DNA of 9,833 nucleotides from Acidaminococcaceae bacterium (GTDB taxonomy: Bacteria; Bacillota; Negativicutes; Acidaminococcales; Acidaminococcaceae), in the NCBI GenBank assembly GCA_017443165.1, contig JAFSOW010000239.1, positions 1-9,833 of the forward strand. Direction: 5' to 3'. This document shows, in pieces, positions 1 to 5,222 of this stretch. The position numbers were made by a program, and so were the translations under genes. The notes beneath the pieces were generated by a model that worked only from the letters and a program-made list of their open reading frames with translations, did no database searches and was not told where the DNA came from. Numbering within the stretch: the first letter of the stretch is position 1; every line of letters begins with the position of its first letter.

Positions 1-4
1 GGTA

Positions 5-301
5 TTAAGCTTCTTTTGCTTCTTCCAGGGGCTCTACGCTGATAATGCGTTCGGTACGGCCACGACGACCGAAACGAACCGTACCGGCAATCTTGGCATA
101 GATGGTGTAGTCACGACCGATGCCGACGTTTTTGCCCGTATGGAACCGGGTACCATGCTGGCGCACGATGATGCTGCCGGCGGTTACTACCTGACCGTCG
201 TGTGCTTTGGTGCCCAGACGCTGGGCGTTGGAGTCACGACCGTTGTGGGAAGAACCGGTACCTTTTTTATGTGCATGTAACTGCAGAATAAGTTTAAACA
301 T
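5..301 (-). CDS. rpmA: 50S ribosomal protein L27 (bL27) with N-terminal pro-sequence
   Basis: Ribosomal protein L27 of the large subunit; its N-terminus reaches towards the peptidyl transferase centre. The 98-residue protein has the conserved KKGTGSS..NGRDS..QRLG segment and the [21 protein letters not shown] core, so identity is clear. Like Firmicutes L27s it carries a short extension before the mature A-x-KKG start, which the Prp protease is known to remove in Staphylococcus aureus. Here the extension reads MFKLILQLH followed by AHKKG; the usual form is close to LNLQ-x-F then A, so the residue before the expected cut is His rather than Phe. The ATG lies inside the end of prp (8-bp overlap), with a strong GGAGGTG ribosome site just upstream. 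Last gene of the rplU-prp-rpmA unit visible here; the window ends 4 bp after its stop. Confidence 0.97.
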   Translation of the reverse strand: MFKLILQLHAHKKGTGSSHNGRDSNAQRLGTKAHDGQVVTAGSIIVRQHGTRFHTGKNVGIGRDYTIYAKIAGTVRFGRRGRTERIISVEPLEEAKEA

Positions 302-632
302 TCATTTCACCTCCATGTTCGCGAATTCGAACATCTTGCGGACACTGCTCAGCCAACTGATACAGTACGGTTTCCATACTGCCCAGCAACGTCTGAGATT
401 TTATGTCTGGCGCACGCCGCAGCGTTACCTGCAGCACGCCTTTTCTCTGATCCACCTGATAGTCCACGGGATACTTCAGCTGTTGTTCCAAACCTACAAG
501 AGCCATCTGCGTTGCTGCGGAGACCCAGGCGCATATAACGCTTTCCCCGGCCGGGGCGTCACCCGCATGGCCCTGAGACCGGAAACCTGTGATTTCTCCT
601 TTATGGTTCCTGTATAAATCGATGGTAATCAT
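294..632 (-). CDS. prp: Ribosomal-processing cysteine protease Prp (YsxB family)
   Basis: Small cysteine protease that removes the N-terminal extension of ribosomal protein L27 in Firmicutes and some other bacteria. The 112-residue length fits the family. The catalytic pair is visible: His22 in the GHAG motif and Cys34 in SVICAWVSA, the same numbers as the S. aureus enzyme, and the Gly/Ala-rich stretch between them is typical. It sits between rplU and rpmA, the usual Firmicutes position, and its end overlaps the rpmA start, so protease and substrate are translationally coupled. The ribosome site is weak (GAAG just before the ATG, GGGAAGA further up), so expression may depend on coupling to rplU, whose stop is 30 bp upstream. 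It matters here because the L27 cleavage motif is atypical. Confidence 0.93.
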   Translation of the reverse strand: MITIDLYRNHKGEITGFRSQGHAGDAPAGESVICAWVSAATQMALVGLEQQLKYPVDYQVDQRKGVLQVTLRRAPDIKSQTLLGSMETVLYQLAEQCPQDVRIREHGGEMNV

Positions 633-662
633 CTTCGTTAAGCCGGGATTCTTCCCTGCTGC

Positions 663-974
663 TTAGCCCTGGATACCGCTGATTTTAACAGCAGTGTACG
701 GCTGACGATGACCAGCGCGTTTGCGATAGTTGACTTTGGCTCTGTATTTGAAAACCAGAATCTTTTCGCCTTTGCCCTGATCTTCTACGGTAGCGGTAAC
801 TTTCGCGCCGTCGATGAACGGTTTGCCTACGGTTACTTCGCCATCGTTGACGATAGCCAGAACTTCATCAAATACGACTTCAGCACCTTTTTCAGCGTCC
901 AGCTTTTCTACGTTCAGAACGTCGCCTTCTGCTACTTTGTACTGTTTGCCGCCGGTTTTGATAATTGCGTACAT
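663..974 (-). CDS. rplU: 50S ribosomal protein L21 (bL21)
   Basis: Ribosomal protein L21, a large-subunit protein that binds 23S rRNA. The protein begins MYAIIKTGGKQYKV, the standard L21 N-terminus, and carries the KVNYRKRAGHRQPYTAVKI C-terminal signature. I start it at 974 (103 residues). An in-frame ATG at 995 exists, but the seven extra codons are made from the ribosome-binding site itself (GGGAGGTG, six bases before the 974 ATG), and family members are about 102-103 residues long. First gene of the rplU-prp-rpmA unit, preceded by a leader of about 170 nt and a near-consensus promoter. No anomalies in the coding sequence. Confidence 0.97.
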   Translation of the reverse strand: MYAIIKTGGKQYKVAEGDVLNVEKLDAEKGAEVVFDEVLAIVNDGEVTVGKPFIDGAKVTATVEDQGKGEKILVFKYRAKVNYRKRAGHRQPYTAVKISGIQG

Positions 975-1146
975 GCATTGCACCTCCCTCTTCATGGACT
1001 CGCCAATTACGGTACGCCACTCTTTTTACTGCGATACTGCGTGTCTGCTGCGCTGCGTTTTACTGCGCGGCTGTGCGTTTCGCATCGCGCCGTGGCGGTT
1101 TACGGAACCTTCTTGCGCGGTTGGGGCCGGACAAAATCGTCCAGAC
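975..1146 (-). promoter_or_regulatory. Structured rplU leader (candidate L21 leader)
   Basis: The untranslated region between the predicted transcription start (about 1146) and the rplU ATG is unusually long and GC-rich. On the minus strand it can form a 6-bp stem CTGGAC/GTCCGG with loop GATTTT (1127-1144). A second hairpin at 1065-1090 has TGCG-AAA-CGCA at its tip and a GCGCG/CGCGC base. Between 1029 and 1067 the pentamer CGCAG occurs five times, and the 10-mer CGCAGTAAAA occurs twice (1024-1033 and 1058-1067). Firmicutes rplU operons are known to carry an L21 leader thought to mediate feedback by L21. Position and structure fit that class, but I cannot confirm a match to its consensus. No oligo-U terminator is present, so control at translation initiation is more likely than attenuation. 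Confidence 0.55.
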
Positions 1147-1152
1147 TGAATT

Positions 1153-1181
1153 ATGATATCACAAAGTAAAAGGACTGTCAA
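1153..1181 (-). promoter_or_regulatory. Sigma-A promoter of rplU-prp-rpmA
   Basis: On the minus strand a TTGACA -35 box (1176-1181) is followed after exactly 17 bp by TATCAT (1153-1158), one mismatch from the -10 consensus. Transcription should start near 1146. The -35 box begins only five bases past the glyA stop codon, and no terminator separates glyA from this promoter, so some readthrough from glyA is likely. Confidence 0.85.
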
Positions 1182-1185
1182 TCAT

Positions 1186-2442
1186 TTATTCTACTTCCGG
1201 ATACAGCGGAAACGCTTTGCACAACGCAGCGATGCGTTTGTTGCAATCGGCAATGACCGCTTCGTCATCCGGATTGCTCAGGGCGTCAGCCATGACCTGC
1301 GCGATGACACGCATCTCTTCTTCCTTCATGCCCCGGGTGGTGAGAGCTGCCGTTCCCAGACGGATGCCGCTGGTAACAAAGGGGCTCTCCGTTTCGTTGG
1401 GAACCGTGTTTTTGTTTACGGTAATGTGCACCGTGTCCAGTACTTTTTCCGCTGCTTTGCCGGTAAGGCCTTTGTTGCGTACGTCAATAAGGATCAGATG
1501 GTTGTCGCTGCCACCGGACACCAGGTTGAATCCCGTTTTGACCAGTTCATTGGACAGGGCGTGGCAGTTTTTCACAATCTGTTCCGCATAGGCTTTGAAA
1601 CCGGGCTGCAGAGCTTCTTTCAATGCCACAGCCTTGGCGGCAATCACGTGCATCAGGGGACCGCCCTGCATGCCGGGGAATACAGCCTTGTCAATGGCTT
1701 TGGCATATTTTTCCCTGCAGAGGATAAGACCGCCCCTGGGTCCCCGCAGGGTCTTGTGGGTCGTAGTGGTCACCACATCCGCGTAAGGCACCGGGCTGGG
1801 ATGGAAGCCTGCTGCCACCAGGCCGGCGATATGGGCCATATCTACAAACAGGTACGCACCCACTTCCCGGGCAATCTCCGAGAACCGTTTAAAATCGATG
1901 ATGCGGGGATACGCGCTGGCACCGGCCACGATCATCTTCGGTTTATGTTTTAATGCCAGCGCCCGCACTTCGTCATAATCGATAAGCTGGGTTTCGCTGT
2001 TCACCCCGTAGGAAACAAAATGATACAGCTTACCGGACGCATTTACCGGGCTGCCGTGGGTCAGGTGCCCGCCGTTGGACAGGTCCATACCCATTACGGT
2101 ATCGCCGGGCTCCAGCAGGGCAAAATAAACCGCCATGTTGGCCTGGGCACCGGAATGAGGCTGTACATTGGCATGCTCCGCCCCGAAGAGTTTTTTCGCC
2201 CGTTCGATGGCGAGGCTCTCCGCAATATCCACGTACTGGCAACCGCCGTAATACCGGTGGGCCGGATATCCTTCCGCATATTTATTGGTCATGACGCTGC
2301 CCATGGCCTCCATAACAGCAACGCTGGTATGGTTTTCCGAAGCAATCATCTCCAGATTGCTCTGCTGCCGCTGTTTTTCCATTTCAATCGCATCGAAAAT
2401 TTCCCTGTCTACCGCTTTCAGTTCTGCTTTTTCCAGTAACAT
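1186..2442 (-). CDS. glyA: Serine hydroxymethyltransferase
   Basis: PLP enzyme that converts serine and tetrahydrofolate into glycine and 5,10-methylene-tetrahydrofolate, the main cellular source of one-carbon units; cytosolic. The 418-residue length is standard. Visible hallmarks are LEMIASEN near residues 30-37, [15 protein letters not shown] (53-67), the VDMAHIAGL segment with Asp201 and His204 for cofactor binding, and [14 protein letters not shown] with the Schiff-base Lys230. The ATG at 2442 has an AGAGGG ribosome site seven bases upstream. It is transcribed away from cysE, and the two share a 228-bp control region. It lies directly upstream of rplU on the same strand without an obvious terminator. 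No sign of damage. Confidence 0.98.
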   Translation of the reverse strand: MLLEKAELKAVDREIFDAIEMEKQRQQSNLEMIASENHTSVAVMEAMGSVMTNKYAEGYPAHRYYGGCQYVDIAESLAIERAKKLFGAEHANVQPHSGAQANMAVYFALLEPGDTVMGMDLSNGGHLTHGSPVNASGKLYHFVSYGVNSETQLIDYDEVRALALKHKPKMIVAGASAYPRIIDFKRFSEIAREVGAYLFVDMAHIAGLVAAGFHPSPVPYADVVTTTTHKTLRGPRGGLILCREKYAKAIDKAVFPGMQGGPLMHVIAAKAVALKEALQPGFKAYAEQIVKNCHALSNELVKTGFNLVSGGSDNHLILIDVRNKGLTGKAAEKVLDTVHITVNKNTVPNETESPFVTSGIRLGTAALTTRGMKEEEMRVIAQVMADALSNPDDEAVIADCNKRIAALCKAFPLYPEVE

Positions 2443-2521
2443 GGCTTTTCCCTCTCTTACTATGAAATTTGTCTTCTACCTTTTGTTTTCTTTCTTCCTG
2501 AGTCTGATTATATATAATTGC

Positions 2522-2536
2522 TGTTATATTATAACA
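2522..2536. promoter_or_regulatory. Inverted repeat over the glyA -10 box (possible operator)
   Basis: A perfect inverted repeat with 7-bp arms TGTTATA and TATAACA around one central base. It covers the proposed glyA -10 box. An AT-rich dyad here could bind a dimeric repressor, or could be partly chance in AT-rich DNA. I do not recognise a known operator consensus. Confidence 0.35.
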
Positions 2537-2555
2537 AATTCTTCCACCTGCACAA
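2528..2555 (-). promoter_or_regulatory. Probable glyA promoter
   Basis: On the minus strand a perfect -10 box TATAAT (2528-2533) follows TTGTGC (2550-2555) at 16 bp. A second TATAAT lies closer to the gene (2507-2512) with only a weak -35 (TTGTTA at 19 bp), so there may be two starts. Both boxes of the first promoter lie inside inverted repeats listed separately. Confidence 0.55.
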
Positions 2556-2560
2556 CAGGT
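2546..2560. promoter_or_regulatory. Inverted repeat ACCTG-N5-CAGGT over the glyA -35 box
   Basis: Perfect 5-bp arms ACCTG and CAGGT separated by CACAA, covering the proposed glyA -35 box. On the plus strand it is followed by T-rich DNA (T6, AAG, then T8), so it also resembles a small intrinsic terminator or attenuator facing cysE. A plus-strand TATAAT at 2513-2518 could drive a longer cysE transcript through it. The stem is short, so an operator for glyA is equally plausible. Confidence 0.35.
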
Positions 2561-2622
2561 TTTTTAAGTTTTTTTTAATTTCGTAAAAGTTAACTATATT
2601 CGTAGTAAAATCTGAAAACCTC

Positions 2623-2631
2623 TGCTATAAT
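2623..2631 (+). promoter_or_regulatory. Extended -10 promoter of cysE
   Basis: TGCTATAAT is a perfect -10 box (2626-2631) with the TGN extension. No good -35 box lies 16-18 bp upstream, which the extension may offset or which may mean an activator is needed. TTCGTA occurs twice upstream (2580-2585 and 2599-2604), 19 bp apart, about two helical turns, and flanks a GTTAAC palindrome (2589-2594): a possible activator site. The start near 2638 gives a short leader with AGGAGG at 2659-2664, six bases before the cysE ATG. Confidence 0.6.
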
Positions 2632-2670
2632 GTTACAGTAGAAGGATTCTTCAATTTCAGGAGGCTTTCC

Positions 2671-3627
2671 ATGAAAAACATTGAACCGAAAATTAAAAAA
2701 CTTACTGCCGATATTTTAAAAGATTACGGTCAGGGCCGCACCATCGACAAGATGAACGCCTTTACCAGTCCTGATATGGACGTGGTCGTTGACATTCTGG
2801 ACAAGCTCCAGAAAATTCTGTTCCCAGGCTATTATCGTAACAAGAATTATCATTTTTATACGGCCGAGAACAACCTGCAGACCCTCATTGAGGATGTGCT
2901 GTTTAATCTGACCAAACAGATTTCCATGTACCTGCGCTACCTGCCGGAATATAGCGGCGCCGATTACCGTGCCAGCAAGGACAGGGCCCAGGAAATTGCC
3001 CTGGAGTTCCTGTCCCGCATCCCGAAGATCCGGGACCTGGTGGAAACTTCCGTGCAGGCTGAGTTCGATGGGGACCCGGCAGCATTCAACAAAGATGAAA
3101 TTATTTTCTGTTATCCGGGTATGTACGCCATCATGGTGTTCCGGCTGGCCCATGAATTTTATGACCTGGGCGTACCCATGCTGCCCCGCATCATGTCGGA
3201 ATATGCCCACGGCAAGACCGGCATCGACATCCATCCCGGCGCCACCATCGGCCGTTATTTCTTTATCGACCACGGCACCGGCATCGTAGTTGGCGAAACC
3301 ACCATCATCGACGACAACGTGAAAATCTACCAGGGTGTCACCATCGGCGCGTTATCGACCCGGGGAGGACAGAACCTGCGTAGCAAAAAACGTCATCCGA
3401 CCATTGAGGACAACGTGACCATTTATTCCGGCGCTTCCATCCTGGGCGGTGAGACTGTCATCGGTCACGATTCCGTCATCGGCGGCAACACTTTCATTAC
3501 CATGTCCGTTCCACCCGGATCCAATGTCAGTATCAAAAGCCAGGAGCTCCACATCAGCAGCAAGGGCAGACCGTCCTCTGAAGCAAAAGACCTGGACCAG
3601 GATAAAACCTGGTATTATACCATTTGA
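2671..3627 (+). CDS. cysE: Serine O-acetyltransferase, long form
   Basis: Transfers acetyl from acetyl-CoA to L-serine to make O-acetylserine, the first committed step of cysteine synthesis; cytosolic. The 318-residue protein has an alpha-helical N-terminal half (about 1-180) and a left-handed parallel beta-helix of hexapeptide repeats (about 183-290). In [25 protein letters not shown], Asp186 and His201 keep the 15-residue spacing of the catalytic Asp143 and His158 of E. coli CysE. It is longer than E. coli CysE (273 residues) and belongs to the longer forms seen in many anaerobes. The C-terminus ends WYYTI; a terminal Ile is the residue with which CysE enzymes dock into the active site of O-acetylserine sulfhydrylase (CysK), so complex formation is plausible. 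Strong AGGAGG ribosome site. Monocistronic, divergent from glyA, probably ended by the long hairpin at 3723-3839. Confidence 0.95.
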   Translation: MKNIEPKIKKLTADILKDYGQGRTIDKMNAFTSPDMDVVVDILDKLQKILFPGYYRNKNYHFYTAENNLQTLIEDVLFNLTKQISMYLRYLPEYSGADYRASKDRAQEIALEFLSRIPKIRDLVETSVQAEFDGDPAAFNKDEIIFCYPGMYAIMVFRLAHEFYDLGVPMLPRIMSEYAHGKTGIDIHPGATIGRYFFIDHGTGIVVGETTIIDDNVKIYQGVTIGALSTRGGQNLRSKKRHPTIEDNVTIYSGASILGGETVIGHDSVIGGNTFITMSVPPGSNVSIKSQELHISSKGRPSSEAKDLDQDKTWYYTI

Positions 3628-3722
3628 CTATTCTTTTCGAGACTAAATAGTTTTCTTCGATATTCAATTGTTCTCTTAGGCATTAATTTATGATTGTTTA
3701 AAAATCGTTTTCCCAAAAGTTT

Positions 3723-3839
3723 AAAAGCCCCGGTACATCTTTCTCCCCCAATTGCATCGCCAACATACCTGCAGGCAGGCTTGCGGTTTATGGCGACACA
3801 GTCCGGCGGGATTCCTCAGAAAGATGTACCGGGGCTTTT
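3723..3839. terminator. Long bidirectional hairpin with structured 73-nt insert
   Basis: A perfect 22-bp inverted repeat (3723-3744 with 3818-3839) begins AAAAGCCCCGG and ends CCGGGGCTTTT, so it has terminator form on both strands and can serve cysE from the left and tRNA-Ser from the right. Unlike a normal terminator it encloses 73 nt, which fold further: TCGCCA (3757-3762) pairs with TGGCGA (3791-3796), ACC (3767-3769) with GGT, and GCAGG with CTTGC closes a CAGG tetraloop. The whole 117 nt could form one rod with an asymmetric internal loop (12 nt against 21 nt). It could be an elaborate terminator, a small RNA, or a copy of a dispersed palindromic repeat. Nothing else is seen in 3628-3722 or 3840-3876. 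Confidence 0.7.
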
Positions 3840-3876
3840 GTACCTATAATTTATTTACACAATAGAACAAGAACAA

Positions 3877-3964
3877 TGGCGGAGAGGGTGGGATTCGAAC
3901 CCACGGAGGCTTGCACCTCGCTGGTTTTCAAGACCAGAGCCTTAAACCACTCGACCACCTCTCC
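3877..3964 (-). tRNA. tRNA-Ser(UGA)
   Basis: Full cloverleaf on the minus strand. The acceptor stem GGAGAGG pairs with CCTCTCC, followed by discriminator G and an encoded CCA. The anticodon stem-loop CTGGT-CTTGAAA-ACCAG gives anticodon TGA. A long variable arm (GAGG and CCTC around a short loop) is diagnostic of serine tRNAs, and the T arm contains TGGGTTCGAATCCCA. Length is 88 nt with CCA. It should read UCA and, by wobble, other UCN codons. It has its own consensus promoter, and the long hairpin downstream probably terminates it. Confidence 0.98.
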
Positions 3965-3979
3965 GAAAGCACATTATGG

Positions 3980-4008
3980 ATTATAATAAAATTTTAAGTT
4001 TCTGTCAA
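3980..4008 (-). promoter_or_regulatory. Consensus promoter of tRNA-Ser
   Basis: On the minus strand TTGACA (4003-4008), a 17-bp spacer and TATAAT (3980-3985) form a perfect-consensus sigma-A promoter. Predicted start is near 3973, about nine bases before the mature tRNA 5' end. It lies between the stop of the fchA-like gene and the tRNA. No terminator separates them, so fchA transcripts may also run through the tRNA. Confidence 0.9.
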
Positions 4009-4029
4009 CAGGCGGTTCGGGAACGTAAA

Positions 4030-4662
4030 TCATAATCTCTTGTCTACTTCTTTCAGCACCTCTGCCTGCAAACGTTCCCCTTCTGATAAATGACGTTCCA
4101 ACAGCTGTTCCGCTTCTGCCGCCACGGCTTTGTCTTTTACGCCGCCCAGATTGATTCGCACGTTATAGGCTGCCACCTGCTGGCAGGCACGGGCCAGAAG
4201 TGCCGAAGCCGAGCCATCCGTTACCATCATCCGGTTTCCTTCTGTCACGGTAGTATACGCCAGTTTCATGATTCGGACACAGGCGCCTGTCACTTTCAAT
4301 GAAGAGGCAACTGCTGCCTTGCCGGCCTCTTCAATGGCCTGTCTCCGGGCTTCCGCTTCTTCCATTGTTGTGTTCGGTAATTTATAGGCCTGAAGTACCA
4401 GGGAATACATATCCGCATCTTCCTGTGCCATGTCGAGCATTTCAGCCTGAAGGGTTTCGGCCTCTGCAATAACCTCCTTCATCCGGTCTTCCACAATAGC
4501 ATATTTTTTCTTGCCTACGGTCATATGGGCCGACATACCTGCCAATGCCGCCCCCATGGCCCCACAGATGGCAGCAGCGCTGCCGCCTCCAGGCATGGGT
4601 TTTGCGGAGTTAAGATCCTGCACAAAAGATTCTATTTGTTGTTTCGCAAACATGGTATCCAT
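4030..4662 (-). CDS. fchA: Cyclodeaminase/cyclohydrolase family protein (methenyl-THF cyclohydrolase type)
   Basis: Stand-alone member of the formiminotransferase-cyclodeaminase C-terminal family. Members interconvert 5,10-methenyl-THF with 10-formyl-THF (FchA of acetogens) or deaminate formimino-THF to methenyl-THF in histidine or purine breakdown. The 210-residue, mostly helical protein has the signature PMPGGGSAAA (22-31), DADMYSLVLQAYKLP (82-96) and the later SALLARACQQVAAYNVRINL block (153-172). No formiminotransferase domain is fused or adjacent, so cyclohydrolase and cyclodeaminase roles cannot be separated from sequence. The ATG at 4662 is supported by AGGGGAG seven bases upstream; a second ATG three codons later is less well placed. 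It follows the YqgF-like gene by 74 bp and is probably co-transcribed with it. With glyA it adds a second one-carbon enzyme to the region. Confidence 0.88.
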   Translation of the reverse strand: MDTMFAKQQIESFVQDLNSAKPMPGGGSAAAICGAMGAALAGMSAHMTVGKKKYAIVEDRMKEVIAEAETLQAEMLDMAQEDADMYSLVLQAYKLPNTTMEEAEARRQAIEEAGKAAVASSLKVTGACVRIMKLAYTTVTEGNRMMVTDGSASALLARACQQVAAYNVRINLGGVKDKAVAAEAEQLLERHLSEGERLQAEVLKEVDKRL

Positions 4663-4736
4663 TCTATCTCCCCTTCTGCCATTACAGTCCCGACTGCCAG
4701 GCGTTTCTTCTTACAGGGTTCAGTTTCCTGCAGGGT

Positions 4737-5213
4737 TTAGCCGTCTTCCTGCCCTGCGCCTTCCTGTCCCATAAAACGGTGCACCTGCACCACCGCAGCG
4801 TAACCATCCAAGGGTTCCGGCGGTGTCTGCAGTCCCAGAGGAATCAGGCGTCGCAATCCACGGGGCGGATACAGTTTCCAATACAAGTTTCTGGCTTCTT
4901 CCGTAGAGTATTTTTCGTCCACGATATAAACTGGATAACCCGGCAACGCTTTTTCTACCCATTGCTTATGTTCTTCACTGCCGGTACCGTTTCCCAGCAC
5001 GACAGCCTTCAGTATTTTCCGAAGACCCCAGGTATTTCTCACCTGAAGTGTATCATATAAAAACTGTAACAGGGTATCGGAAAAATTACGGGTACGCATC
5101 ACCTGCACCGCAAGGATGCGTCCCGTTTCTTCTACCAACGCCACGCCGGTCTTATCCCGGCCCGGGTCGATGCCCAGATAAAATTGCAACGTCGTTTCCG
5201 CTTTTTTAGCCAT
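4737..5213 (-). CDS. YqgF/RuvC-like RNase H-fold protein
   Basis: A 158-residue protein that looks like a divergent member of the YqgF (RuvX) branch of the RNase H-like nucleases. The N-terminal LGIDPGRDKTGVALV has the first acidic residue at Asp16, VDEKYSTEEAR supplies Glu100 in the position of the YqgF DER-x-T motif, and LDGYAAVVQVHRF supplies Asp136, so an acidic triad of the right layout is present. Canonical YqgF matures the 5' end of 16S rRNA or acts as a Holliday-junction resolvase. Firmicutes usually carry canonical ruvX near alaS, so this is probably a paralogue whose substrate I cannot name. It starts 9 bp after the DUF3084 gene stops and has a weak ribosome site (GGAAGAA), so coupled translation is likely. 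The last 15 or so residues are Gly/Gln-rich and look unstructured. Confidence 0.75.
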   Translation of the reverse strand: MAKKAETTLQFYLGIDPGRDKTGVALVEETGRILAVQVMRTRNFSDTLLQFLYDTLQVRNTWGLRKILKAVVLGNGTGSEEHKQWVEKALPGYPVYIVDEKYSTEEARNLYWKLYPPRGLRRLIPLGLQTPPEPLDGYAAVVQVHRFMGQEGAGQEDG

Positions 5214-5222
5214 AAGGCTGTC

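Noticed and set aside
974..995. Longer L21 starting at the upstream ATG
   Set aside because: The extra codons are the ribosome-binding site, and the family length fits the start at 974.
1153..1953. Long plus-strand open frame opposite glyA (266 codons)
   Set aside because: It lies wholly antisense to a clear glyA, has no recognisable motifs and no ribosome site, and is explained by the codon bias of glyA.
2716..3273. Minus-strand open frame opposite cysE
   Set aside because: It is antisense to a catalytically complete CysE, with no promoter or ribosome site of its own.
3757..3796. Resemblance to a fluoride riboswitch (CGCCATAAAC on the minus strand)
   Set aside because: In the fluoride class GGCGATG precedes this segment; here it follows as the other arm of a simple hairpin, and no fluoride transporter gene is nearby.
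3723..3839. SRP RNA or 6S RNA as identity of the long hairpin
   Set aside because: The conserved SRP tip with its GGAA-type tetraloop and flanking motif is absent, and the size and lack of a central bubble do not fit 6S RNA.
3877..3964. tRNA-Ser as an integration site of a mobile element
   Set aside because: No integrase, no second copy of the tRNA 3' end and no foreign genes are present on either side.
4684..4736. Small repeats (CAGTC/GACTG and AACCCTG twice) between the YqgF-like gene and fchA as a terminator
   Set aside because: The dyad has only a 2-nt spacer and no T-run; too weak to call.
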